From Diabrotica undecimpunctata (lineage: Eukaryota; Arthropoda; Insecta; Coleoptera; Chrysomelidae): 64,000 nucleotides of DNA. Location: contig NC_092811.1 in assembly GCF_040954645.1 (NCBI RefSeq), positions 122,099,411 to 122,163,410 on the forward strand. The letters are read 5' to 3'. Positions within the stretch are counted from its first letter, which is position 1. Each line of letters opens with the position of its first letter. The notes beneath the pieces were generated by a model. It saw only the letters and a program-made list of their open reading frames with translations, was not told the DNA's origin and did no database searches. This document shows positions 21,920 to 31,380 of this stretch, one piece after another. Both the position numbers and the translations under genes were made by a program.

Positions 21920-22240
21920 GTCGTGTCCAAAAATAGACCAAAAAGGTGTTAGTATCAGTTTTTTGGGATGCGAAAGGAATTTTTTTTTGTGGATTATTTG
22001 CAAACTGGTAAAACAATAAATTCTAAATATTATTGTAACCTTTTAGACCAGCTGAAGAAAAAATTCATAAAAAAATACCCGGTTTGCGGAAGAATAACAT
22101 TATTTTTTATCCAGACAATGTACCATGTCATATGAGCATTTTGACAATGGCTAAAATTTATTAATTAAAGCTCGAATTGTTGGAGCATCCACCGTATTCA
22201 CCAGATTTGGCCCCTGGTTTCTTCTGTAGTCTTGAGCATT
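21920..22240 (+). pseudogene. mariner transposase fragment
   Basis: In shifted frames it reads KKVLVSVFWDAKGI, then VDYLQTGKTINSKYYCNLLD, then IIFYPDNVPCHMSI with the second catalytic Asp, and LEHPPYSPDLAP near 22180. This is the central and C-terminal part of a mariner (DD34D) transposase. A run of nine T at about 21980 causes a frameshift, and the sequence after SPDLAP is lost, including the third Asp. Confidence 0.8.
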
Positions 22241-22310
22241 GTTGCTGTTATAATATCTACATCTAGTTCCTTGTTGAGTTTGAGTTTATTGATCGCCAGT
22301 CTTACTTCGC
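22215..22310 (-). pseudogene. LINE RT scrap
   Basis: The minus strand reads SEVRLAINKLKLNKELDVD followed by IITATMLK, matching the pre-RT linker of insect LINEs (EVxxAIxxLKxNKAxGxDGI). Very short. Confidence 0.5.
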
Positions 22311-22502
22311 TTTAGATTATATCATGTTCTTCTTCACAAGAAAGACTTCATTCTTTTTCAGAATAACAATGATAAAAAAGATTTAATTATATCAAAAAAT
22401 TTGACATAACTTGATCATACTGTATATTCATCCATTTTTTTCCAATTTCCCGTGACTAAGATATTAACTGTCTATTCTAAATATCAAAATAACATAACAT
22501 CA

Positions 22503-22511
22503 CAGTTCACT
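22503..22511. repeat. Foldback target-site duplication, left
   Basis: CAGTTCACT, identical to 29502-29510, lying directly outside the terminal inverted repeat. Confidence 0.85.
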
Positions 22512-23695
22512 AGCTCTGGGATGTTGGCACCTCATTGATCGAATTTCGTAAAAAAAATTATACCGTCTGAATGGTCACGTTTTGGTCACAAATGGTCAGT
22601 TGGTTTCAGCTTTTGGTCAGTTCTGGTTAATTTTTTATTAAGGGTTGAAAATTTTCAAGGACAAAAAAAGATGTTGGCACCTCATTGAACGAAATCTATA
22701 AAACAAATTATTGTATTCGATAGAGATTAAAATGCTGACAAATGGTCAGATATATTGAGCGTTTGGTCAGTTTGCTTTTGGGGTAAAAATAATTAATAAA
22801 GTTGCAATAACCTTAGCACGCAAGCGCAGTCCATTAAAAATTTTAAAAATACCAGGATTGCAGTGCCTTGCCGCAATAAACATTTTAAAAATACTAGGAG
22901 AACAGTAGGTTCCCGGGTTTTCCTAAATCACTATGTTACAGCTAGTATTTCTGAAATATAATTATACCATTCGAAAGATCACAAATTATTCTCCAATGGT
23001 CAGATATTTCCAGAAATTGGTCAGTTCTAAGTAATTTTTTATTAATTATTGAAAATTTTTCAAGGACAGTCTGATATTGGCTTCTTATTAAAATATTAAA
23101 ATTTTTACAAGACACCAAGTCGTACAGTGTTGCGCGATTTAGAATAAGAGATGAATTGTAAGTTTTCACCCAGAAACATTCTTTAGATTCTAATAACAGG
23201 AAGCGGTTATAGTACAATTTGTTGATATCTAGACAGTGTAACAGTTGTTAGTGATAATACGAATTCTAATATATTTCTTTTTTTTGGATATTGGACGCAA
23301 TTAATAGTAATATATTCCAACGGGATTAACTTGGCAGATAGGTTTGGCAAATACGCATCCTAAGACACATGTTCTCAAATATACACCGTTGTCACGTCTA
23401 AAAATTAGTTTTTCTCGTCTAATATCATTATTTATTTATCATATTTTTGTAGAATATCCAATTTGTAATTTTTAAATCTGATCTGATTTTTATACCATCA
23501 TTTTATTTATTCTTTTATTTTAAAAATGTAAAAAAATATAACTTAGATGCATAAATTCACAACAGTTGTAATTGAGAAAATTGGGAAGAGTTATTAAAGA
23601 TCCTTGAAATCAAGTGTCCTGCTATATACTGTATTCTGATTCAAGTGTTCTGCTACTGTTTTCTACTTGGATTTTCAGTTAAAAATTCACATTAG

Positions 23696-24434
23696 CTAAG
23701 GTCTCCCTAGATTCTCTTACGTTAGGTTGCGCAGTTGTAATTATTTTTATCATAACAGGAGTGTCTTAAGCAAGAATCAGATAGCTCGTGGAATGATACT
23801 CTTCGCTTCTGCAAAGAGAAACGATATTAAAACGAGAAACGATATCGATATTAGCGATCAGAAAAGAGACAACAGTTGGCACCCCACGTTATTGTGAAAT
23901 TAGTAAATATTTGCTTTTTGGTAAATGCATTCGACCTATCCCAAAATGTAGTCGGACCATTCCAATGGTCATTCCAAGTCTGTTGTACGCCATCAGTATT
24001 GGTGGTAAAAATTTTATTAAATTGGGTAATTTATACAATAATAAAAATTCCAACACAAGTTTGTTATATTTGGATATGCAGTGCCTTAGCTTCTGATTTT
24101 TTTGAACTGGATCGATTTGCCGACAAACAACGGAATACACAAACACGTTGTGTTTGTTCTCGTCTTTATATTCTTTCTTTTTCTATTCCGTATTTTCTAT
24201 TTCTCTTCGCCGATGAAGAATGCCACTTCACGTTCTGTGAGACCGCTCCTTTACAGGAGTATGCTTGTAACTTTTAAATTTGTAACACTTTAATAGAGAC
24301 GGGAATACAAGTAATGTTGTTTTGTATATGTTGTTGTAAATAATGTAAAATTAAAGCTTTATTCTTCATTAACCGTATAAAGTTCTTGATACCTAAGATT
24401 AGCTTAAAGTTCAGTCATAGAGGGCTGTTTTGTA
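23696..24434. mobile_element. Unidentified 739-bp insertion in the foldback left arm
   Basis: The right arm reads straight through CACATTTGTGAGAC, whereas the left arm is split after CACATT and resumes at ATTTGTGAGAC, so this block is a later insertion with at least a 3-bp (ATT), perhaps degenerate 5-bp, duplication. It holds a primer-site-like TGGCACCCCACGTT near 23878 and an ATTAAAG-type poly(A) signal near 24350. It may be a solo LTR, but lacks clear TG/CA ends. No coding region is supported. Confidence 0.65.
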
Positions 24435-24745
24435 TTTGTGAGACATTGCTCGCCCATAAACAGCATGATGAAGCAGTGCAATATAATTTTAAAAGGTAGT
24501 AACACAAATATCTTCAACACCAACACCAAAGCCATTAAATCTAGCTATCTGCCGGCTTCGACCTCTATATCATAGTGTGTATGTCTAGCATCGATACATG
24601 GAAGTCTTTATGTACGTGTATGTGTATATATTCACATATATGTGTGTATATGTATTTATTTTTTTCTACATGTGTGTATCTGAAATTTCTACTTGTTTTT
24701 ATTCTGTAAAATGTATTTGTTATAAAGTATAACTAAATAATTTAC

Positions 24746-24875
24746 TATTTTTGTTGGCAATAAGCCACAATTTTACTTAAAAATAAGTTTATTTGATGTT
24801 TTGATTTTCGGTTTCCGAAGTGGAAATAAACTTATTAATCATGGTTTATTCCCAACAAAAATAGTAAATTACATT
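24746..24875. repeat. Dispersed 110-bp module, copy 1 (inside foldback arm)
   Basis: Contains ACTATTTTTGTTGGCAATAA, the block GGTTTCCGAAGTGGAAATAA and a terminal TCCCAACAAAAATAGTAAAT. Inverted partner at 25660-25790. Related copies stand alone at 34741-34905 and 62015-62105. Confidence 0.8.
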
Positions 24876-25659
24876 AAGATGCCACAAGAAAATAGCTTCA
24901 GAACAATATTCTTATTCATATTTAATACTAGTATGTATACTAGGTACATGAGATCAAGGTCACGTGTTTGATAGCATGTACGTAAATATATTTAACAAAC
25001 ATTAAAATCATTAATAAATGTTAAAGTTGTATATACAATGAATAAAACAATAATGGAAGCCATCTAGCTATACTATTATATAATATTTACTTAAAAATTA
25101 AATTTTAGTTTTAGTTTAGTCTTTAATCTTTAAGTTTAAAGAAATATTGAAAGACAGGCAACACTGTACGCGTCAGCTGTTCTAATCTCATCATTTTCAA
25201 TCTCATTTCGGAACATACCCTAATATCATCTGTGTAGTGTTCCGTAATGAAAATTGGTTCATTTTACTTGTATAGACGCATGCGCATACTCTTTGATACT
25301 AAAATAGGAACAGCTGATGTGTACAGTGTTGGTTGTCTCTTAATATTTCTTTAAACCAATATAAAATTGCTTTATATAAATTACATTTTTAAGTAAATAT
25401 TTAAATATTATATAATAGCTAATCTCGTGGCTTCGATTATTGTTTTATTCATTTTACATACGCATACGACTTCAACATTTATTAATGTTTTTAATATTCG
25501 TTAGATTTATTTACGTAGATAAAAATAAAAATATAAAACGATCTAAGTAACCTTAATCTGAAAAAACTGGATCAAGACTTAAAAAAATACAACTAAAATG
25601 AGGAAAGATGAGCTGATCATGTAACTGTGTATCTACTAATATCCAGTTAATGCAATACA

Positions 25660-25790
25660 TTATTTTTGTTGGGAATAATTTGACTTTTGAGAACGATTTT
25701 CGAAGTGGAAATCGAAACATTAAATAAACTTATTTTAAAATGAAATTGTGACTTATTCCCAACAAAAATAGTAAATTATTTATTTATGTT
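25660..25790. repeat. Dispersed 110-bp module, copy 2 (inside foldback arm)
   Basis: Carries TTTTTGTTGGGAATAATTTG, GATTTTCGAAGTGGAAATCG and ACTTATTCCCAACAAAAATA. It is the inverted partner of copy 1. Confidence 0.8.
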
Positions 25791-26120
25791 TTAGAACAAA
25801 CATATTTTAGAGAATAAAAACAAGTAGGAATTATACATACACATAAAACAATATATGTATATACAGACACACACACACATATACGTAGGTACATAAAAAC
25901 ATCCATGTATCTATCCTAGACATACACACTATGATATACAGGTCGAAGCAGGTAGAAAGCTAGATTTAACGGCTTTGGTGTTGGTGTTAAAGATATCTAT
26001 GTTGCTATCTTTTAGAATTATATTTCATTACCTTATAATGCTGTTTATGGGCGAGCAATCCGTCTCACAAATGTGAATGGAAATTTTTAACTGAAAATTG
26101 AAGTAGAAAATTTTAAAACT

Positions 26121-26284
26121 TGTTAAAACGGTTGAGAAACCAGTTCAGTATAAAGTTAAGACTAAGTTTATTTTGTTCTAAAAGTGAATATAATTACAGT
26201 TTACATTGTACTAATCTCAAGTTCCTGTAAATGACAGATGGTGCTAATATTTAAATTTGTTTAGTTGATATCAATATTTTAACA
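26121..26284 (-). repeat. Copia 3' LTR
   Basis: 164 bp with TG and CA ends: on the + strand it starts TGTTAAAACG and ends TATTTTAACA. It differs from the other LTR at many sites, indicating an old insertion. Confidence 0.85.
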
Positions 26285-26296
26285 ACCCCACTTATG
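26285..26296 (-). promoter_or_regulatory. Copia polypurine tract
   Basis: On the minus strand AAGTGGGGT lies directly upstream of the 3' LTR, the expected plus-strand priming site in Copia elements. Confidence 0.75.
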
Positions 26297-26642
26297 AATT
26301 AAACAAAATTTATAGGTTACCTATAACAAACAGTCTCAATAATATATGCAGCTTTTTAGCAACTAGACCTTTAACAGTCAACACATTAGCTGGAATAACA
26401 TCAGTAGGCATATATTTTACATTAATTATTTTGTCAGATATTAGGTCTTTCAAATAATGACATCTTACATCAATACGCTTACTTCTTTTATGATACATTG
26501 GATTTGCTGATAGGTTTAATGCACTTTGATTATTATTAAATAAGGTAATACATTCAGTTTTTTCAATTAAATCACTTAGCAAACCCCTAAGAAAAACAGC
26601 CTCTGACAAGGCCGTATATTCTGCCTCGTAGCTAGATAAAGC

Positions 26643-26653
26643 TAATGATTTTT
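26643..26653. repeat. Target duplication left of nested insertion
   Basis: TAATGATTTTT, identical to 27031-27041 on the other side of the 377-bp insertion in the Copia RNase H region. Confidence 0.75.
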
Positions 26654-27030
26654 AAAAAGAAAAAGACAGTTAAGATTTGATTTCACGTACAGGGAGCCTG
26701 TGCATCCGCTTATACGTATTTCGGCCTAATAGGCCTCATCAGAACGGCTTTCGCAGTCGCTCTTTCGTTAGCGGATGCGCAGGCGCCCTGTACGTGAAAT
26801 CAAATCTTAACTGTCTTTTTCTTTTTATTCCGATATACTCTGTACGAGTACTAGAAACCAATTCGCTAAGGATTTTGCTTAGTTGAGGAGATATGTTGTG
26901 GAATGCAATTTTTAGATTCCCCATTTCTCTAATAACATCTTTATCAACGTCTGTTTTGCCTTGAAATTCTTAAAAGGCACAGATTAAAGCAGAATTCAGA
27001 ATTTGGTTTCGAAAATTAGTTTACGGATTC
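26654..27030. mobile_element. 377-bp insertion with hairpin, nested in Copia
   Basis: It splits the Copia QKSLALSSYEAEY block and is flanked by an 11-bp duplication. Its first 173 bp (26654-26827) form a hairpin: AAAGACAGTTAAGATTTGAT and TTTCACGTACAG on one side, their complements on the other, around a GGCCTAATAGGCC core. The remaining 200 bp (to 27030) include TTCAGAATTTGGTTTCGAAA and TTTACGGATTC. A related sequence, in the same order of parts but inverted in layout, lies at 44955-45215. No transposase. Confidence 0.75.
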
Positions 27031-28172
27031 TAATGATTTTTGTTTTGCACTTTGCCAAGATATTGTAGAGCCACAAAGCTTAAATACATATCCAGTAAAG
27101 GATCTTACAATCTAATGTATTGCTTGCCCAATGAGAGAATGTGTCAATCAGAGAATAATTAATAGTATCTTTTAAATACCCCAATACTCTTTTTGTACAT
27201 TTCAAATAAGACTCAGTATATACATTGTTAAATTGGCTCAAGAAACTGACTGTAAATGATATGTCTGTTCTGGCCAAAACAGATAAATACATCAAACTAC
27301 CAATTACCATCTGATAAGGAAACTTACTATCATCAATTGTTAAAGATAATTTTGTTAAAAATGCGAATTATCAAAAAGAAAGTAAAATAGAGTAAAGTCG
27401 CAATGGCACTGGTTTGACAAGTGATAATGTGTATATTATTTTATCTATCGATGCATGCTTTAAAATCTCACACAACTGACACTTTAAACTAGTAGCGTTG
27501 AGCGCTTGCTGTTTTTTATTTCATCTTTGATGCCACGTCTTTGTAACAACTGAAACCCTCATTTGTGAATTCAGTTTTTTTAAAGTATCCGTTGAGAACA
27601 GCAGCACTAAACGCATGTTTTTCGGATGTTTTAACCTTCCGACATTTATTTTCATAGTAACCGGTTTGTTTACAACAATAACATCTAATTTTCGACAGAT
27701 CTCTGTCTCTCTTGTTATTCATCTGTCATCACTTCTGTAATTTTCAAACTGTCTATTGTGATTGGTTCTGTTACTAGTACCACTTGCAAACGCACTTACC
27801 AACATCACTTTCCATGTCCAATACTTTTGTTTTCATTAAATCAATGGAAATAACAACCCCAACAACTTTTTTTAAAGCGTCCCAAATTTCTTTAGCGGTT
27901 TTTGCTTGTTTATATGTATATATAACGATGGATCAAGCAAAAGAACTAACTTGGCTTTAGCTTTTTCTTGTTTGTCTACTTCGGTTTCAGTTCCGTCCAA
28001 ACACGTGGACAAACCTTCTAGAACAAGATAATTTTGCACTGCGAAACCCAATCATTGTAATTTTCGCGGCCTAATAGCTTTGGCACCGTAGACATGTAAT
28101 TCACTGCTATTGTGAACCTCAAAACTTACTAGTATACAACGTTTATCTTATTTACCGACGGAAAAAATGGTC

Positions 28173-28188
28173 TGAGTCACTATAACCT
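28173..28188 (-). promoter_or_regulatory. Copia primer-binding site
   Basis: On the minus strand GGTTATAGTGACTCAG directly follows the 5' LTR. Drosophila copia has GGTTATGGGCCCAGTC at this place, matching an internal part of initiator tRNA-Met rather than its 3' end. The first seven bases agree. Assignment from recalled copia sequence. Confidence 0.55.
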
Positions 28189-28356
28189 GTTAAAACATAA
28201 ATGAAACGAACCAGTTGAGTATACGGTTAAGACTACTTTATTTTGTTCCAAAAGTGAATACAATTGACAGTTTATATTGTATCAATCTTAACTTCCTGTA
28301 AATGACATATGGCGCTAATATTTAAATTTTGTTTACTTCATATCAATATTTTAATA
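28189..28356 (-). repeat. Copia 5' LTR
   Basis: 168 bp. The outer end is mutated (TATT instead of TGTT on the minus strand), as judged against the 3' LTR. Confidence 0.82.
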
Positions 28357-29501
28357 GAAAACAGTCGCAGAATACTTGAGTCAGAACACAGTATGTCTCA
28401 GAACACTTCAGAATTTTCAGAATCTTTAATGACTCTTAGCAATTTTCTTAATTTCAACTGCTATGACTTTGTGCGTCTAAGTAATAGTTTTTTACATTTA
28501 TTCTAATAAAAGAATAAGTAAAATGACTGCATAAAAATCAGATCTTTAAGAATTATAAATTGGATATTCTACAAAAATATAGCAATGATATTAGACGAGA
28601 AAAACTAATTTTTAGACGCGACAACGGTGTATATTTGAGAGCATGTGTATTAAGATGCATATTTGCCAAACCTATCAACGAAGTTAATCCCGTTGCAATA
28701 TATTTGTATTAATCGTGTCGCAATATCCAAAACAAAGAAATGTATTACAATTCGTATTATCATTAACAACTGTAACACTGTCTAGATATCAACAAGTTTT
28801 ACTATAACCGCTTCCTATGATTAGAATCTAAACAATGTGTCTGGGTGAAAACTTACAATTCATCACATATTCAAAATCGCGCAACACTGTAAGACTTGGT
28901 GTCCTGTAAAAATGTTAAGATTTAGATGAGAAACTAACATCAACTGTCCTTGAAAAATTTTCAATAATTAATAAAAAATTACTTAGAACTGACCAATTTC
29001 TGGAAATATCTGACCATTGGAGATTAATTTGTGATCTTTCGAATGGTATAATTATATTTCAGAAATACTAGCTGTAACATAGTGATTTAGGAAAACCCGG
29101 GAACCTACTGTTCTCCTAGTATTTTTAAAATGTTTATTGCGGCAAGGCACTGCAATCCTGGTATTTTTAAAATTTTTAATGGACTGCGCTTGCGTGCTAA
29201 GGTTATTGCAACTTTATTAATTATTTTCACCCCAAAAGCAAACTGACCAAACGCTCAATATATCTGACCATTTGTCAGCATTTTAATCTCTATCGAATAC
29301 AATAATTTGTTTTATAGATTTCGTTCAATGAGGTGCCAACATCTTTTTTTGTCCTTGAAAATTTTCAACCCTTAATAAAAAATTAACCAGACCTGACCAA
29401 AAGCTGAAACCAACTGACCATTTCTGACCAAAACGTGACCATTCAGATGGTATAATTATTTTTACGAAATTCGATCAATGAGGTGCCAACATCCCAGAGC
29501 T

Positions 29502-29510
29502 CAGTTCACT
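29502..29510. repeat. Foldback target-site duplication, right
   Basis: CAGTTCACT, identical to 22503-22511. Confidence 0.85.
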
Positions 29511-30175
29511 CTTTCGCTGGTTGAACGACTCACCACTGTCATCTTTGATGAATCATCTGAGATCGACTTTCGGAACCACATGTTAGTTATTTTGGGTTAA
29601 CCTCATAGTTCTTCATGCCAGCCAAATCTTTTATAGAGATGAAGTATGTGTGTAAACCTTTTGTGTGCTTTAGATTTTCGTGATCTTATCTTTAGATATA
29701 ACACATGCTGTGTCATTCGCATTTATTGAATTAACTAATAAAAGCAAATCAAAACCGTTTCACATTTTTAGATTAATAGTTTTTTATTATTAATTTATAC
29801 ACACCTACAACACTTGAAAAAGTACTATTTTCGACAGATTCTCACAGTCTTCATTCAGACCGTCAGTTGTAACTTTTATAGCTATAAACAAATAAAACTT
29901 CTATTTACAAAACAACCAATCTCCACCCTGGCAAAATTGCCGTAAATCGTAATTTTTTACCGTGAATATATTTGTAAAACTTGGAACCACAAAATTCGTT
30001 ATCCATATACTTTGATCGCTCAAAATTAGTTTTTTGTTGCTAGTTTATTGGTTGTTATTAAAATACTCTTATAATTAAGGAAAAATATTTTTGGAGATTA
30101 GTTGGAGCTATTTTGAAATGAACAGACCAGGAGATTGGTTATTTTGTAGTAAAAACACAAATGTTCAATCACATT
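29511..30175. other. Non-coding interval right of the foldback
   Basis: No frame or repeat recognised. With the sequence left of 22503 it forms the pre-insertion target region. Confidence 0.4.
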
Positions 30176-30660
30176 TTAGTCCTCATCGTTATTCTCATCT
30201 ATGACTGATTCAACATCAGATGTAAAAATTTCCGATAGAATTTTTACTGGTCTTATGATTCTCAATTTATATCTTGAATTACTGACATAATATATGACTG
30301 CAGCTATATGAGAACACGACCTTACAGTGCGTATCCCATTTGCACAGTCACATGCGTGGCGCAAAATACCACCATATCCAACTGAGTCAGGTTTATATTC
30401 AATGAAGCATTTATAGGTCTTACTGCTTATATGCCTGGATCTTATCAGTACTTTAATAATATTTAGTTTCATTGTAATGTACTTCAAATTGATGTTATTG
30501 CTATCATCCATCAAGTCAGCCAAATAGCAAATCGCTTGACCTAACTGATAGGTTCCCGAAAAAAAATTTTGAGGTCCCTTTCTGTCATCTCTGGAATGTT
30601 AATGATTTCTTGCTATGTCAGCTTGCTCGTTGTAGTAGGACGTCTTGACCACCTGGCTGT
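30176..30660 (-). pseudogene. SWIM zinc-finger protein remnant, transposon-associated family
   Basis: Minus strand, after a frame break near 30555: YQLGQAICYLADLMDD, IRSRHISSKTYKCFIEYKPD, then HACDCANGIRTVRSCSHIAA with the CxC and CxH spacing of a SWIM zinc finger, ISNSRY-like VSNSRYKLRIIRPVKIL, and an acidic end (ENNDED). The same order of blocks (RSRH..KKY.xFIEY, C.C.NG.RTV.CCSH.AA, Y.R...I..P..IL) is known from repetitive uncharacterised proteins of many invertebrates, probably transposon-borne. Here the upstream part is lost and a frameshift is present. SWIM fingers also occur in Mutator-like transposases, but no catalytic domain is visible. Confidence 0.65.
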
Positions 30661-30939
30661 CCAGCTTCTAATGCTAAAGTATTCTCACCTTAATTAGATT
30701 TTAACATTCTTTCGATTATTATATCTTGTAACCCATTATCATTTTGATCACCATTCAAACGCTTAAACTCAAATTCTTGATCTTGTGATAACAAAAACAA
30801 TATATAATTACATGCTCTAGGGTAGCGCCTTATACTTACTGCAATTGATATTAGTAAGTAAGCACAATTTAACTTTCACAAATCAACCTTTGACGATATC
30901 TCAAAATTCACATCTACTATGATACACAACAGTAAATGA

Positions 30940-31380
30940 GACACTCTTCGTTTCCTTAATGAATCGATAAATAACTCGATCGATACAAAATATTGATACA
31001 TATCGCACTTGATGATAATTTGAGTTCGAGGATATCGTAACTGATGGCGGACACATACGCGCGCCTATGTGGTAACTTTAATATACTCGATTCTTTCGAT
31101 ACTTTTCCATGTGATTGATAGTTTTCAAGATCCTCGATAATATTGCAACGGATTTTAGGAGAAGAGGATTTTATAGGACCATACGCGCGCCTATAGGATA
31201 TATAGCGCCTATAGCCTATAGGATATATGGCATTATAATATTCAACTCTAAACTTCGATTTGTCCAACTACTTTGAGAATTTCAATACGACTCGAGATTT
31301 TAATTGGCAACGGATTTTAGGACAAAGCGATGATATATCCCATAGGCGTGGTCTATCATTATCTAGTAACTTATTTATTT
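30940..31380. repeat. Short-motif repeat cluster with ATACGCGCGCCTAT
   Basis: ATACGCGCGCCTAT occurs at 31055 and 31181, and GGCAACGGATTTTAGGA or TGCAACGGATTTTAGGA at about 31144 and 31303. A palindromic TCCTATAGGC/GCCTATAGGA cluster lies at 31190-31225. It looks like a decayed short inverted-repeat element. No coding support. Confidence 0.55.

Larger units (their letters stand above)
22512..25212 (+). repeat. Foldback left arm (with 739-bp insertion)
   Basis: Its outer 600 bp contain three related segments, near 22521, 22671 and 22931, each with one or two (A/T)TGGTCAG motifs and an ATTAATAAA-like stretch. Inner parts include ATTAGACGAGAAAAACTAAT (complement, near 23430), the dispersed 110-bp module (24746-24875), and an AC/GT-rich tract near 24620. 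All have inverted partners in the right arm. Confidence 0.85.
26310..28160 (-). pseudogene. Copia polyprotein remnants (gag, RT/RNase H)
   Basis: Minus strand, from high to low coordinates: gag remnants (28160-27740), a zinc knuckle CYCCKQTGYYENKC near 27680, then after a large deletion the RT-RNase H junction MVIGSLMYLSVLARTDISFT (from 27310) with FLSQFNN and RVLGYLKDT. Next comes GSTISWQSAKQKSL near 27050, and, beyond an inserted element (26654-27030), LALSSYEAEYTALSEAVFLR and LSANPMYHKRSKRIDVR with HYLKD, which are the conserved C-terminal RNase H blocks of Copia. Stops and frameshifts are frequent. Integrase and the RT active site are missing. Confidence 0.85.
26111..28356 (-). mobile_element. 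Copia-type LTR retrotransposon, internally deleted
   Basis: Minus-strand element. LTRs at 28189-28356 (5') and 26121-26284 (3') share TGTTAAAAC and the run TTTTGTTC(T/C)AAAAGTGAATA. A purine tract and primer site lie beside them. Inside are a CCHC gag remnant and RT/RNase H remnants, but protease, integrase and most of RT are missing (about 1.9 kb internal versus about 5 kb in full elements). It interrupts the foldback right arm, with GAAAA on both sides (26106-26110 and 28357-28361). Ten extra bases lie between the left GAAAA and the LTR. Confidence 0.87.
22512..29501. mobile_element. Giant foldback element, ~4.0 kb plus two insertions
   Basis: The element starts AGCTCTGGGATGTTGGCACC and ends with its exact reverse complement, and both ends are flanked by the 9-bp direct repeat CAGTTCACT. 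Left arm 22512-25212 and right arm 25235-29501 are inverted copies of each other once a 739-bp insertion in the left arm (23696-24434) and a Copia element in the right arm (26111-28356) are set aside. The net arms are then about 1.96 and 2.02 kb around a loop of about 22 bases at 25213-25234. A 9-bp duplication with long inverted arms is the signature of Foldback elements and of some Mutator-like elements. No transposase frame lies in the arms, so it would be non-autonomous. Confidence 0.85.
25235..29501 (-). repeat. Foldback right arm (interrupted by Copia element)
   Basis: Reverse-complement of the left arm. The pieces 25235-26110 and 28357-29501 are contiguous in the left arm (ACTGTTTTCTACTT near 23657), which proves that the Copia sequence was inserted later. 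Confidence 0.85.

Noticed and set aside
23876..24293. Overlapping plus- and minus-strand frames, some hydrophobic
   Set aside because: They lie in the 739-bp insertion, have no family similarity and overlap each other on both strands.
22512..29501. First read as two separate inverted-repeat elements nested in each other
   Set aside because: The right-arm sequence on both sides of the Copia element is contiguous in the left arm, so both belong to one palindrome.
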